Assembly (NCBI RefSeq): GCF_900187425.1
Contig: NZ_FYDJ01000019.1
Location: 34,094-98,093, forward strand
Source of the DNA: Pseudomonas sp. Irchel s3h14
GTDB lineage: Bacteria > Pseudomonadota > Gammaproteobacteria > Pseudomonadales > Pseudomonadaceae
DNA length: 64,000 nucleotides
Reading direction: 5' to 3'
The notes under the pieces were generated by a model. The model saw only the letters and a program-made list of their open reading frames with translations, was not told where the DNA came from and did not search any database. Every line of letters starts with the position of its first letter. Position 1 is the stretch's first letter. This document shows, piece by piece, positions 8,338-16,383 of this stretch. The translations under genes and the position numbers were made by a program.

Positions 8338-9354
8338 TCAACCTCCAATAATCGGCAATGGCGCACGTTCGGACACCAGTTTCGCGTCGCGCATCGCCTG
8401 CCAGAAAGCGGCGGGAATGACGGCCGACATCGCCGCAACGTCTTCAGCAATCCGGTCCGGACGGCTGGAACCTGGAATCACCGCCGCCACGGCCGGGTTA
8501 GCCAGGGAGAACTGCAACGCAGCCGCCTTGATGTCGACAGCATGTGCAGCAGCGATGCGTTTGATCTGCTCGACTTTGTTGATGATCGCCGGGCTGGCTT
8601 TCTGGTACTCGAAGTGTGCACCGCCGGCCAAAATGCCCGAGCTGTAAGGACCACCGACCACAATCTCGACATTCTGTGCCAACGCGGCGTCCATCAAACG
8701 CTGCAAGGCACGATCGTGGTCGAGCAGCGTGTAGCGACCCGCCAGCAGAAAACCGTCCGGCTGGGCTTCGGTCAGATCAAGGGTCAGTTCGCAAGGTTCG
8801 ACCTTGTTCACGCCCAGGCCCCAGCCCTTGATCACGCCTTCTTCGCGCAAACGGGTCAGTACTTTGAAGGCGCCGGTGCGGGCCTGATTGAAGTATTCCA
8901 GCCATTGATCGCCGTAGAAGTCCTGGGCGATGTCATGCACCCAGACGATGTCCAGACGATCGGTTTGCAGGCGCTTGAGGCTGTCTTCGATGGAGCGCAG
9001 CGTGGCGTCGGCGCTGTAGTCGTTGACGATCTTGTTCGGGCGACCGTGTTCGAACACACCGCTTTTTTCGCCCAAGTCACGGGCCGCCGCATCTTCAACT
9101 TCATCAAGAATCACTCGGCCGACTTTGCTGCTCAGCACATAGTCATCGCGGTTGTACTGGGCCAGCGCGGCGCCCAGACGAATTTCCGACAGGCCCGAAC
9201 CGTAAAACGGCGCGGTGTCGAAGTAACGCACTCCGGCATCCCAGGCAGCGTGGACGGTGGCCATCGCCTCTTCTTCAGGTATGGCACGGAACATGTTGCC
9301 CAATGGGGCGGTGCCGAAACCGAGGGTGCCAGGCAATTTGTCTTTCAAGCTCAT
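8338..9354 (-). CDS. Aldo/keto reductase
   Basis: The 338-residue (beta/alpha)8-barrel NADP oxidoreductase carries the catalytic tetrad: Asp and Tyr in YFDTAPFYGSG, Lys in LSSKVGR and His in WVHDIAQD. The VIPGSSRPDRIAED stretch near the C-terminus binds the cofactor phosphate. It most resembles the D-threo-aldose/L-fucose dehydrogenase branch. ATG at 9354 is chosen because the reading frame upstream runs into the divergent LysR promoter. It is the first gene of a three-gene operon and probably the main target of the LysR regulator at 9473. Confidence 0.9.
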   Translation of the reverse strand: MSLKDKLPGTLGFGTAPLGNMFRAIPEEEAMATVHAAWDAGVRYFDTAPFYGSGLSEIRLGAALAQYNRDDYVLSSKVGRVILDEVEDAAARDLGEKSGVFEHGRPNKIVNDYSADATLRSIEDSLKRLQTDRLDIVWVHDIAQDFYGDQWLEYFNQARTGAFKVLTRLREEGVIKGWGLGVNKVEPCELTLDLTEAQPDGFLLAGRYTLLDHDRALQRLMDAALAQNVEIVVGGPYSSGILAGGAHFEYQKASPAIINKVEQIKRIAAAHAVDIKAAALQFSLANPAVAAVIPGSSRPDRIAEDVAAMSAVIPAAFWQAMRDAKLVSERAPLPIIGG

Positions 9355-9472
9355 GGGTTTTTCCTCTTGAGTGTCAGGGGTCATCAGAGGTGACCGTTGA
9401 GCAGATCCTAGATTGCGATGATCGGACCGTCCAAGACATAATACGCAGCACTTGAGTCCCCAGAGGTCTGAC

Positions 9473-10372
9473 ATGATCGACATCCGCCAATTGCGCTACT
9501 TCGTCGCCGTCGCCGAAGAAGAACACGTCGGTCGCGCCGCCGAACGCCTGCACATTTCCCAGTCACCGCTTAGCCGGCAGATCGCCCAACTCGAAGAGCG
9601 CCTGGGGCTGACCCTGTTTGAACGCAGCCAGCAACGCATTCGCCTGACCCGCGATGGCCAGACTTTTCTGGCCGAAACCCGTGCCCTGCTGACCCACGCC
9701 AATCGCCTGGAATCCCTGGGCAAGCGCCTCGGTCGTGGCGAAGAAGGCGGCTTGTGCATCGGCTACATCGAAAACGCCATGCACGCCGGCGTCTTGCCCA
9801 ATGCCTTGCGGGTGCTGCGGGTCGACCGACCGAACGTGCACGTCGCGCTGTACAACCTGAATTCCTCCGAACAACTCGAAGGCCTGCGTCAGCGTAGTCT
9901 GGATATCGCGCTGGTCAGCGAACCGCCCGTCGCCGACGACCCGGACCTGCTGGGTTTCCAGGTGCTGGACGATCCGATGCTGCTGGCCCTGCCCGAACAT
10001 CATCCTTTGGCGAACAACCCAACACTGACCCCGGCAGACCTGGCCGATCAGGAATGGATCGGCGTGCAACCCCGCCAGGACGCCGCCAGCCGCGACGACT
10101 TCGTCAGCGCCTGCATCCGCGCCGGTTTCACCCCGGACATTCGTATGGAAGCCACTGAACCGTTTACCGCGTTGGGATTGGTGGCATCGGGGCTGGGCAT
10201 CGCCATGATCCAGAAAGGCCTGAGCCGCAACGCACCGCCGGGCGTGGTGCTGCGGGAAGTGCCGTGGATTTCCTTCACCACACCGCTGTGGGCCGCGTGG
10301 CACCGGATCAATTTGCGACCGCTGGTGGAAACGTTCAGGAAAGTGCTGACCGAGCCGGGCCCGGCCACATGA
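9473..10372 (+). CDS. LysR family transcriptional regulator
   Basis: The 299-residue LysR-type protein has an N-terminal winged HTH (MIDIRQLRYFVAVAEEEHVGRAAERLHISQSPLSRQIAQLE) and a periplasmic-binding-like effector domain (~residues 90-290). ATG at 9473 begins directly at the conserved HTH; the in-frame codon at 9452 would add seven residues not seen in the family. It is divergent from the aldo/keto reductase operon with a 118-bp gap, the classic arrangement for a LysR activator and its target. Confidence 0.93.
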   Translation: MIDIRQLRYFVAVAEEEHVGRAAERLHISQSPLSRQIAQLEERLGLTLFERSQQRIRLTRDGQTFLAETRALLTHANRLESLGKRLGRGEEGGLCIGYIENAMHAGVLPNALRVLRVDRPNVHVALYNLNSSEQLEGLRQRSLDIALVSEPPVADDPDLLGFQVLDDPMLLALPEHHPLANNPTLTPADLADQEWIGVQPRQDAASRDDFVSACIRAGFTPDIRMEATEPFTALGLVASGLGIAMIQKGLSRNAPPGVVLREVPWISFTTPLWAAWHRINLRPLVETFRKVLTEPGPAT

Positions 10373-10483
10373 TCGTTCCCACGCTCTGCGTGGGAATGCA
10401 GCCCGGGACGCTCCGCGTCCCTTTCGCGAGCTGGAACGCAGAGCGTCCCTTGAGGCATTCCCACGCAGAGCGTGGGAACGATC
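10371..10483. repeat. Intergenic palindromic repeat, family B
   Basis: This is a second copy of the GATCGTTCCCACGC composite palindrome. It starts at the last bases of the LysR stop region and ends before the next LysR gene. Confidence 0.9.
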
Positions 10484-10558
10484 GAACATCGTCGTTTATT
10501 TGCTCACTTGGGTTTGGTGCTTTACTGAAAAGATCCCGAAACCCAGCGAGAAGCCCGC

Positions 10559-11479
10559 ATGAACCGCAACGACCTGCGCCGCGTCGACATGAACCTGCTG
10601 GTGATTTTCGAAACCCTGATGTTCGAAAAGAACCTGACCCGGGCCGGGGAGAAGCTGTTTCTCGGTCAGCCCGCCGTCAGCGCCTCATTGGCCAAGTTGC
10701 GCGACCTGTTCGACGACCCGTTGCTGGTGCGTAACGGTCGCGTGCTGGAGCCGACACAGCGGGCCCTGGCGATCCTCAAGGAATTGCAGCCGGCGATGGA
10801 CACCATCTCCGGCGCGGTCAGCCGGGCCAAGGATTTCGACCCGTCCACCAGCCGCGATGTGTTTCGCATCGGCCTGTCCGACGACGCCGAGTTCGGTCTG
10901 TTTCCGCCGCTGCTCAAGCAAATACGCGAAGAGGCGCAGAACGTCGTGGTGGTGGTGCGTCGGGTGAATTTCCTGCTGATGTCGTCGATGCTCTCCACCG
11001 GGGAGATTTCCGTCGGGATCAGCTACACCACGGAGCTGCCGGCCAACGCCAAGCGCAAGAAGTTGCGTGACCTGAGCGTGAAGATCCTGCGCGGCGACAA
11101 TCGTCCCGGCACCCTGACCCTGGATGAATACTGCGAACGTCCGCACGCGCTGGTGTCGTTTTCCGGGGATTTGACCGGGGCCATCGACAACGACCTCGCA
11201 CGTATCGGCCGCTCGCGTCGGGTGGTGCTGGCGGTGCCGCAATTCGCCGGTCTGCGCGCCTTGCTGGCCGGCACCGACATGCTCGCCACGGTGCCGGACT
11301 ACGCGGCGTGCGCGCTGATCGAAGGCAGCAGCCAGCTGCGGGCCGACGACCCGCCGTTTGACATCGTGCCGTCCGAACTGTCCATGGTCTGGAACGGGGT
11401 CAACGATAACGATCCGGCAGAACGTTGGTTGCGCTCGCGAATTTCCCAACACATGTCGGCGCCGCTGCCGGGGCACTGA
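10559..11479 (+). CDS. LysR family transcriptional regulator (NodD/SyrM-like branch)
   Basis: The 306-residue protein opens with MNRNDLRRVDMNLLVIFETL and the HTH LTRAGEKLFLGQPAVSASLAKLRDLFDDPLLVR. The 'DMNLL' opening and 'DPLLVR' wing are hallmarks of the LeuO/NodD/PA0477-like LysR branch. The effector domain follows from about residue 95. No divergent partner is next to it, so its targets are not visible here. Its last 80 bp overlap the 3' end of the convergent DinB gene. Confidence 0.92.
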   Translation: MNRNDLRRVDMNLLVIFETLMFEKNLTRAGEKLFLGQPAVSASLAKLRDLFDDPLLVRNGRVLEPTQRALAILKELQPAMDTISGAVSRAKDFDPSTSRDVFRIGLSDDAEFGLFPPLLKQIREEAQNVVVVVRRVNFLLMSSMLSTGEISVGISYTTELPANAKRKKLRDLSVKILRGDNRPGTLTLDEYCERPHALVSFSGDLTGAIDNDLARIGRSRRVVLAVPQFAGLRALLAGTDMLATVPDYAACALIEGSSQLRADDPPFDIVPSELSMVWNGVNDNDPAERWLRSRISQHMSAPLPGH

Positions 11480-11996
11480 TCGATTGGAAAGATGCGGGGT
11501 CGGTCTCACGCAGGTACACCGGCAAGTCAGTGACCGGTGGCATGACCGGGATCTCGAAATACATCTGGATCACCCAGCCGCGGTGATAACTGGCGTGATT
11601 GACCACATGCATCAGTATCGCGCCGGCGCTCATGATGCCGCTTTCCCCCGAGACAAAACTGAACTCGACGGGTTTATCCAGCGAAGCATCGGTCTGCCGT
11701 TCGCTCCAGTCGCAGTACCAGTGATCGATGTCCTTTTGCGCCAGGCGCAACTCAGCGAGGTCGGGATGCAGCAGATCGTGTGAAGTTTTAAAGCCGTGCC
11801 CTCGGCCTTCGAGGTGGGCCCGCCAGATGCAGTCCACCACGTAGATGTGGTTCAGGGTGCCGATCATGTTCTTGAACACCGACACGCGCTCTTTATTGAC
11901 CTCACCCGGTGGCAGTGCGGCCAGGCTGTCAAAGAGGCGTTGATTGGCCCAGCGTTTGTAATCGGCAAGCATGCGGGCAGTGCGTACGTTGATCAT
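11400..11996 (-). CDS. DinB family protein
   Basis: The 198-residue four-helix-bundle protein starts MINVRTARMLADYKRWANQRLFDSLAAL and has metal-ligand histidines in GTLNHIYVVD and MHVVNHASYHRG, the DinB/YfiT pattern. DinB proteins are metal-dependent, often thiol-transferase-like, and stress associated. The last ~35 residues lie beyond the usual domain end and fall in the 80-bp overlap with the convergent LysR gene. A start at 11996 has a proper GGAGA-type ribosome site. Confidence 0.88.
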   Translation of the reverse strand: MINVRTARMLADYKRWANQRLFDSLAALPPGEVNKERVSVFKNMIGTLNHIYVVDCIWRAHLEGRGHGFKTSHDLLHPDLAELRLAQKDIDHWYCDWSERQTDASLDKPVEFSFVSGESGIMSAGAILMHVVNHASYHRGWVIQMYFEIPVMPPVTDLPVYLRETDPASFQSISAPAAAPTCVGKFASATNVLPDRYR

Positions 11997-12088
11997 TGGA
12001 GGTCTCCCATTGTGATGGGCGCACTGCCAAGCATAGCCCTCAGGGCGAGCGGCATTGCAAACGCTGATTACCGGTAGCTCCGTGACCT

Positions 12089-12240
12089 GTGTAGCAGCTG
12101 TCGAGCAACGCGAGGCTGCGTTCGGCGGCGAAGCAGTCGTAAATCCTGCACACGCGGTTTACCTGATAGACCGCGGAGTCTGAATTGGCGACTGCTACGC
12201 AGCCGAACGCAGCCTCGCGTTGCTCGACAGCTGCTACACC
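12089..12240. repeat. Long inverted repeat, family D
   Basis: Arms of about 50 bp beginning TGTAGCAGCTGTCGAGCAAC face each other with a spacer of about 45 bp. The right arm covers the stop codon of the oxidoreductase gene. A related element lies at 33235-33382. Confidence 0.88.
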
Positions 12241-13352
12241 GGTCGTGGTGTGGCTAATATCGTCGTCACCCGATCAGCCAGCGCCAGGCAACTGGTCAAG
12301 CCCGGTGACTCGATACCGAACAGGTTCACCAGCCCCGGCACACCATGCTCAGCCGGGCCACTAATGACGAAGTCGGCCGCCGGTTCGGTCGGTCCGGTGA
12401 TTTTCGGGCGGATGCCGCTGTAGGCCGGTTGCAGGCTGTTATCGGGCAACGCCGGCCAGTAGCGCCGAATCGCCTCGTAGAAGCCATCGGCTCGGCGTGG
12501 ATCCACACGATAATCGACCTGATCGACCCATTCGACGTCCGGCCCGAAGCGCGCCTGACCGCCCAGATCCAGCGTCATGTGCACCCCCAGCCCCGCGCTC
12601 TCCGGTGCCGGATATACCAAATGCCGGAACGGCGCCCGGCCGCTGAAACTGAAATAGCTGCCCTTGCACAATCGTGCCTCGGGAACGTACTGAGATGGCA
12701 GGCCCTCAATCCGGCTCGCCACCTCAGGCGCGAACAGTCCGGCGCAATTGATCAACTCGCGGCAGCTCAAGGCCATCGGTTGGTCGCCGCCCATCTGCAG
12801 TTCGAAACCTTGCTCGGTGCAACGGGCCGACGCCAGTGGCGTATGAAAAACCAGCGACGTGCCGCTGGCCTCGGCATCCGCCTGAAGCGCCAGCATCAAG
12901 GCATGGGAATCGACGATCCCGGTGGACGGCGACCAGAGCGCAGCGACGCAGGACACTGCAGGTTCAAGTTCCCGCGCCTGTTCGGCGTCCAGCCATTGCA
13001 GGTCATCGACGCCATTACTGCGACCCTGCGCCAACAACTTCTGCAAGGCCGCGCACTGACCGTCATCCGTGGCCACGATCAGCTTGCCCAGGCGCCGATA
13101 ATCGACGCCGCGCTCATCGCAATAAGCGTAAAGGCGTTGCTTACCCTCCACGCACAATTGCGCCTTAAGGCTGCCGCTCGGGTAGTAAATGCCGGCGTGG
13201 ATCACTTCCGAATTGCGCGAACTGATGCCCGCACCAATCCCCTCGCCCGCCTCGACCAGGATCACTTCCCGCCCGCTGCGGGCCAGGGCTCTGGCGACCG
13301 CCAGCCCGACCACACCGGCCCCGACCACCACGCATTCGATATCGACGCTCAC
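12234..13352 (-). CDS. NAD(P)/FAD-dependent oxidoreductase (DAO family, L-2-hydroxyglutarate oxidase-like)
   Basis: The 372-residue DAO-fold flavoprotein has N-terminal FAD motif VVVGAGVVGLAVARALA and the segment SSRNSEVIHAGIYYPSGSLKA, which is characteristic of the L-2-hydroxyglutarate dehydrogenase/LhgO branch. It has the FAD-side motif NCAGLFAPEVA and the C-terminal NLFGIESPGLTSCLALAD. Length matches the ~370-400-residue family. Substrate is probably a 2-hydroxy acid but cannot be fixed from sequence. No partner gene is adjacent. Its final codons lie inside the right arm of a long inverted repeat. Confidence 0.87.
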   Translation of the reverse strand: MSVDIECVVVGAGVVGLAVARALARSGREVILVEAGEGIGAGISSRNSEVIHAGIYYPSGSLKAQLCVEGKQRLYAYCDERGVDYRRLGKLIVATDDGQCAALQKLLAQGRSNGVDDLQWLDAEQARELEPAVSCVAALWSPSTGIVDSHALMLALQADAEASGTSLVFHTPLASARCTEQGFELQMGGDQPMALSCRELINCAGLFAPEVASRIEGLPSQYVPEARLCKGSYFSFSGRAPFRHLVYPAPESAGLGVHMTLDLGGQARFGPDVEWVDQVDYRVDPRRADGFYEAIRRYWPALPDNSLQPAYSGIRPKITGPTEPAADFVISGPAEHGVPGLVNLFGIESPGLTSCLALADRVTTILATPRPV

Positions 13353-13461
13353 CTGCCCTCCGCTCCTTTCACGCCAGCCCTCGTTCCCGATAATCGATCA
13401 GGCTGGAGAATATCGCCAGCAGCATGTCCGTGTGTTCTCGATTCAAAGGACGTTGTTTTTC

Positions 13462-13529
13462 GTAGGAGCATGGCTTGCCCGCGATGGCGATCTCAAGAAC
13501 GCCATCGCGGGCAAGCCATGCTCCTACAG
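13462..13529. repeat. Perfect REP hairpin, family C
   Basis: GTAGGAGCATGGCTTGCCCG and its inverted partner form an almost perfect hairpin ending 5 bp from the cyclase stop. It could also act as the 3' stabiliser of that transcript. Confidence 0.88.
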
Positions 13530-13534
13530 ACCTG

Positions 13535-14473
13535 TCAGCGAATGGCGACCGGGTTGATGTTGACCTGGGTCGAACCCTTGTACAGCGGCTGGCCGAGGAC
13601 AAACATGAACTCCCAGGCCTTGTCTTTCACCAGCGCTCGGCTGTCGATCAACTCAAGGTTGTAGATGCCGTTTTTCGCCAGCATGAATTGGTTGACCGGG
13701 AACTCCTGGCCATCTTTCGCCGGGTAGATTTCCGAAGCCCAGGTGTCACCGCCGAACGCGACGATCTGTTTGTCCACCAGCCACTTGGCCGCGTCCATGC
13801 CGATGCCCGGTTCCACGGCGAGAAATTTCTCGTTGTCCTTGCCCAGCAGCTCCAGCCAACCGGTGTTGAACAGCACCACATCGCCCTTCTGAATGCTGAT
13901 GCCTTGCAGGTCCAAAGCCTTCTGAATGTCGGCAACGCTGAACTCGGTTTTCTCCGGCACGATGGCGCTGCCGTACACCGCAGTCATGTCCAGCACCACG
14001 CCTCGGGTGACGATGGGCGGGACCTTTTCGATGCCGAGCTTTTTGACCCCTTCGACGGTCACGAAATCGGCGGCGCGATTGCCGTTGTAATAAACGTTGT
14101 CGATGCCGATGTGGCCGATGCCGTTGAGCTGAGTGCCGACGCCGGTCCAGCCCACCACCAGTTCATCGTTGAAGGTGAATTTGTTCGGGCCCATGGTCGT
14201 GCCACCGGCCTCGCCCGGCTGGATGTTGGTCAGGTTGAAGCTGCGATGGCGAAAAGCCGGGAGGGTCTTGTCGATGGGCACGGCCAAGGGGTAGGTTTTG
14301 CCGGTCTTGATCAGTTTCGAGGCGTTGATCACCGACTCGGCGTTGAGCAGATTCAGCGCGCCGATTTCATCGTTGGCGCCGTATTTTGACGGATACCATT
14401 TCTCGGCATCCGCGGCGAGGGCGGCATTGAGGGTGAACAACAGGGCAAACGGCAGTACCAATCGGTTCAGCAT
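13535..14473 (-). CDS. Exported cyclase family protein (PF04199-like)
   Basis: The 312-residue protein has a signal peptide (MLNRLVLPFALLFTLNAALA, cleaved before ADAEKWYPS) and the cyclase/kynurenine-formamidase fold, shown by GANDEIGALNLLN, the central VGTQLNGIGHIG and the late DVVLFNTGW and GIGMDAAKWLVDKQI. The usual metal-binding HxGTHxDxPxH motif is replaced by GVGTQLNGIGH, leaving only the last His, so hydrolase activity is uncertain. ATG at 14473 gives the signal peptide. No operon partners are adjacent. Confidence 0.85.
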   Translation of the reverse strand: MLNRLVLPFALLFTLNAALAADAEKWYPSKYGANDEIGALNLLNAESVINASKLIKTGKTYPLAVPIDKTLPAFRHRSFNLTNIQPGEAGGTTMGPNKFTFNDELVVGWTGVGTQLNGIGHIGIDNVYYNGNRAADFVTVEGVKKLGIEKVPPIVTRGVVLDMTAVYGSAIVPEKTEFSVADIQKALDLQGISIQKGDVVLFNTGWLELLGKDNEKFLAVEPGIGMDAAKWLVDKQIVAFGGDTWASEIYPAKDGQEFPVNQFMLAKNGIYNLELIDSRALVKDKAWEFMFVLGQPLYKGSTQVNINPVAIR

Positions 14474-14585
14474 GAGGGGGTCCTTGTGAGGTTGCAGTGG
14501 ACCCAAGGTACCCAGCCCGTCTGTGGGGAAACAGACAGGAATGGGCAATACATTTGTTCTGGATTGTCACGAGTGATGCGAGTGC

Positions 14586-14669
14586 TGTAGGAGCGAGGCT
14601 TGCCCGCGATGAACGATGACGCGGCGTGTCAGGCCTGACGCCATCGCGAGCAAGCTTTGCTCCTACAGT
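14586..14669. repeat. Palindromic REP pair, family C
   Basis: TGTAGGAGCGAGGCTTGCCC and an inverted, slightly diverged partner (GAGCAAGCTTTGCTCCTACA) are separated by about 30 bp. Confidence 0.85.
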
Positions 14670-14678
14670 GCCTGGCTG

Positions 14679-15047
14679 CTACCCAGGCTTGTGGTTATCC
14701 AAAACCCGATTGACCGCTAACTCACCCAACATGATCACCCGTTGCAGCACCAGCACCGTTTGCCGTCGCGGGCCGTCCGTTACGTCGGCGAGATCGTTGA
14801 CCATGGCACTGGCTGATGCCAACGATTCACAGGCCTCGACGAGCAACGTTTCGTCATCCACCGCTGCGTCGATGGTGAAAATGGTGCTGGGTTTGCGGGG
14901 CGGTATCTGCGTTTTCGACGCCCCGGGGTTGAGGTAGAAGCTGAGTGCGCGGTCGGCCGCCTCTTTCATTTTCTTGGGGTCAAGATCAATAAAGGCGTCG
15001 TAGGGTATCGGACCGGTATTCGGGGGGTTGGGCGTAACTTTGAACAT
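14679..15047 (-). CDS. DUF6124 family protein
   Basis: The 122-residue cytoplasmic protein starts MFKVTPNPPNTGPIP and has the middle segment ALSFYLNP followed by IFTIDAAVDDETLLVEACESLASASAMVNDLAD. This helical pattern is typical of the small Pseudomonas DUF6124/DUF3077 proteins. ATG at 15047 is used: the in-frame extension upstream overlaps a structured leader shared with the gene at 51398. Function is unknown for the family. It is a single-gene unit bounded by REP sequences downstream. Confidence 0.8.
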   Translation of the reverse strand: MFKVTPNPPNTGPIPYDAFIDLDPKKMKEAADRALSFYLNPGASKTQIPPRKPSTIFTIDAAVDDETLLVEACESLASASAMVNDLADVTDGPRRQTVLVLQRVIMLGELAVNRVLDNHKPG

Positions 15048-15201
15048 AGATGAAGCTCCAACTTGCAATATTGAGGAGCCATCACCCTCGCTACCAAACG
15101 AAGGGTGGCGGCCATACGTGGGTTGGTAGACCGGTCGAAGTTGGGAAAACCCGGCGCTCACAATGGAGCCCCACGCATGACCACCATAAAAGCAGAGTCC
15201 C
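15048..15201 (-). promoter_or_regulatory. Structured leader region of the DUF6124 gene
   Basis: Read on the minus strand, this leader is homologous to 51244-51397. Both contain TTTTATGG, a long stem, a CCGGTTT-type loop, then GCCACCC..TTCGTTTGG just before the start codon. Here the stem pairs GGTGG..ATGCGTGGG with CCCACGTAT..CCACC. The pairing is kept although the arm sequences differ from the other copy, which suggests a conserved RNA structure. Function unknown. Confidence 0.5.
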
Positions 15202-15430
15202 GAAAAGAGACTGCATAAGGTGTTGCCATGCGACTTCGTAGCGGGCTACCAAACCCGATCACTGTTTTGCAGTGACCGGGAAACGATATAGCCTGCCCCA
15301 TAGCCGCACAAGCCGGCGGATTCTGGCGTACGCGTAGGTAACGACGCAAGGTGTTGTAGCCGCTTATGACGTAACACCGAGTGTCGTTAAACAGACGTCG
15401 TTAAACATGTTTATGTACTGCGCCAGATCC

Positions 15431-15464
15431 GACGCCATCGCGAGCAAGCTTTGCTCCTACAGTG
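15431..15464. repeat. Solitary REP half-unit, family C
   Basis: GACGCCATCGCGAGCAAGCT and the following TTTGCTCCTACAGTG match the right arm of the element at 14586-14669, without an inverted partner. Confidence 0.75.
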
Positions 15465-15572
15465 TGCATCATAAAAATGACAATTAACTGTCATTTACCT
15501 GAACAAGTTCTAACTTCAATAACCGGATCCGAGGTTTTTCCATTCAATTGCGCTTTAACGAACTATTGAAGG

Positions 15573-15601
15573 TTGACTTCACCCACCTGCCTGAGTAAAT
15601 T
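15573..15601 (+). promoter_or_regulatory. Likely sigma-70 promoter of the mgtA leader transcript
   Basis: TTGACT (15573-15578) and TAAATT (15596-15601) are separated by 17 bp, a near-consensus vegetative promoter on the plus strand. It would give a leader of about 775 nt ahead of mgtA, including the small ORF at 15814. A GGCC-GGTTTCACA-GGCC hairpin followed by six T lies at the very start of the transcript (15606-15629). Confidence 0.5.
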
Positions 15602-15813
15602 GCGCGGGCCGGTTTCACAGGCCTTTTTTCAACTCACAAAAGAATCCAATGGACACAGCATCTAGTCGCTGCCGGGTGACTGCGAATTCGCAGGCTCTGG
15701 CACATAACCCAGAACATGACGGGACTCGACTTTTCGGTCGGGTGAGCTGCGCTAGAGCTTGATGCTCCACCGTAACTTGCCTCGCCGGCGTCAGTCCGGT
15801 CCAGAGGTATGTT

Positions 15814-16110
15814 ATGAATTTCAAATCCACTGTAATACCCGGCGTACACGCCTTTGCCTCGACCATGCGGGTCAAGCTCTGCCGTGAGCGTCCTGCCACA
15901 GCCCGGTCCAGCGCACCATTTTCCAGCCCTTCCTCCCCTGCCAAGGCGCAACTGCGTGCCAACTGGCGCGTCTGCCCGATGACGGGTCAGCTTCAGCAAC
16001 GCTGGAGCCTCGACGATAGCCAGGAACCACCGAGTCGGCGCATCGCGCACCTGTTCCACCAGGCCGGCCTGATGTTCGGCCTGTTCCTCGGGGCGCGCAC
16101 TTTCAATTGA
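15814..16110 (+). CDS. Small leader-encoded protein upstream of mgtA (hypothetical)
   Basis: A 98-residue reading frame begins at ATG 15814 after a CAGAGG-type ribosome site. The N-terminal half is rich in Ser/Pro/Ala (RPATARSSAPFSSPSSPA). The C-terminal half is better structured: LRANWRVCPMTGQLQQRWSL then RRIAHLFHQAGLMFGLFLGA. I do not recognise it securely, but the position inside the long mgtA leader is like the leader ORFs that sense Mg2+ or proline ahead of enterobacterial mgt genes (analogy only). It is 273 nt from the mgtA ATG, with a strong hairpin in between. Confidence 0.5.
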   Translation: MNFKSTVIPGVHAFASTMRVKLCRERPATARSSAPFSSPSSPAKAQLRANWRVCPMTGQLQQRWSLDDSQEPPSRRIAHLFHQAGLMFGLFLGARTFN

Positions 16111-16219
16111 GCTGAAGGCACTTTAAAAGTCCTTCATTAACGTTTTCCTTATCAAGGAATTCGGCAACTTCTTATTGCCTGTTAAATAGTGAGTTAGTTA
16201 TGGACGAAGCCAGTAGACG

Positions 16220-16258
16220 GTTCGCTGCCCGTCACTTTCCAATCGACGGACAGCGAAC
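16220..16258 (+). promoter_or_regulatory. Strong hairpin in the mgtA leader
   Basis: GTTCGCTG (16220-16227) pairs with CAGCGAAC (16251-16258), and the inner CCGTC pairs with GACGG. It lies between the small ORF and mgtA, and no T-run follows, so it is an RNA structure rather than a simple terminator. Confidence 0.55.
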
Positions 16259-16383
16259 ACCAAATATTAAAAACGCAACTATCAGTATCGATCGCTTATT
16301 GGCGGCTCGACATACGTGCGCTCGTCTTTAATTAGCTGAGGTGCCTGTGTGTCGTGCCGCGAGCCGGCGGCAGGAGCACAGCA

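Larger units (their letters stand above)
15202..15813. other. Gene-free stretch between DUF6124 leader and mgtA leader
   Basis: No convincing gene is present. It holds more conserved-looking leader sequence to about 15345, one half of a family C REP unit (15431-15464), a small ATGACA-TGTCAT hairpin near 15475 and the likely mgtA promoter at 15573-15601. Two short hairpins follow: a perfect CTGCGAATTCGCAG palindrome near 15680 and GAGC-TTGAT-GCTC near 15755. Confidence 0.5.

Noticed and set aside
13369..13602. Minus-strand frame ending MLLAIFSSLIDYRERGLA
   Set aside because: Most of it translates a REP hairpin and the 3' end of the cyclase gene. The last 25 residues look protein-like and might be a remnant, but this is too little to call.
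15158..15349. Minus-strand 63-codon frame upstream of DUF6124
   Set aside because: It overlaps the structured leader shared with the region at 51244, where no homologous reading frame is kept; better explained as leader RNA.
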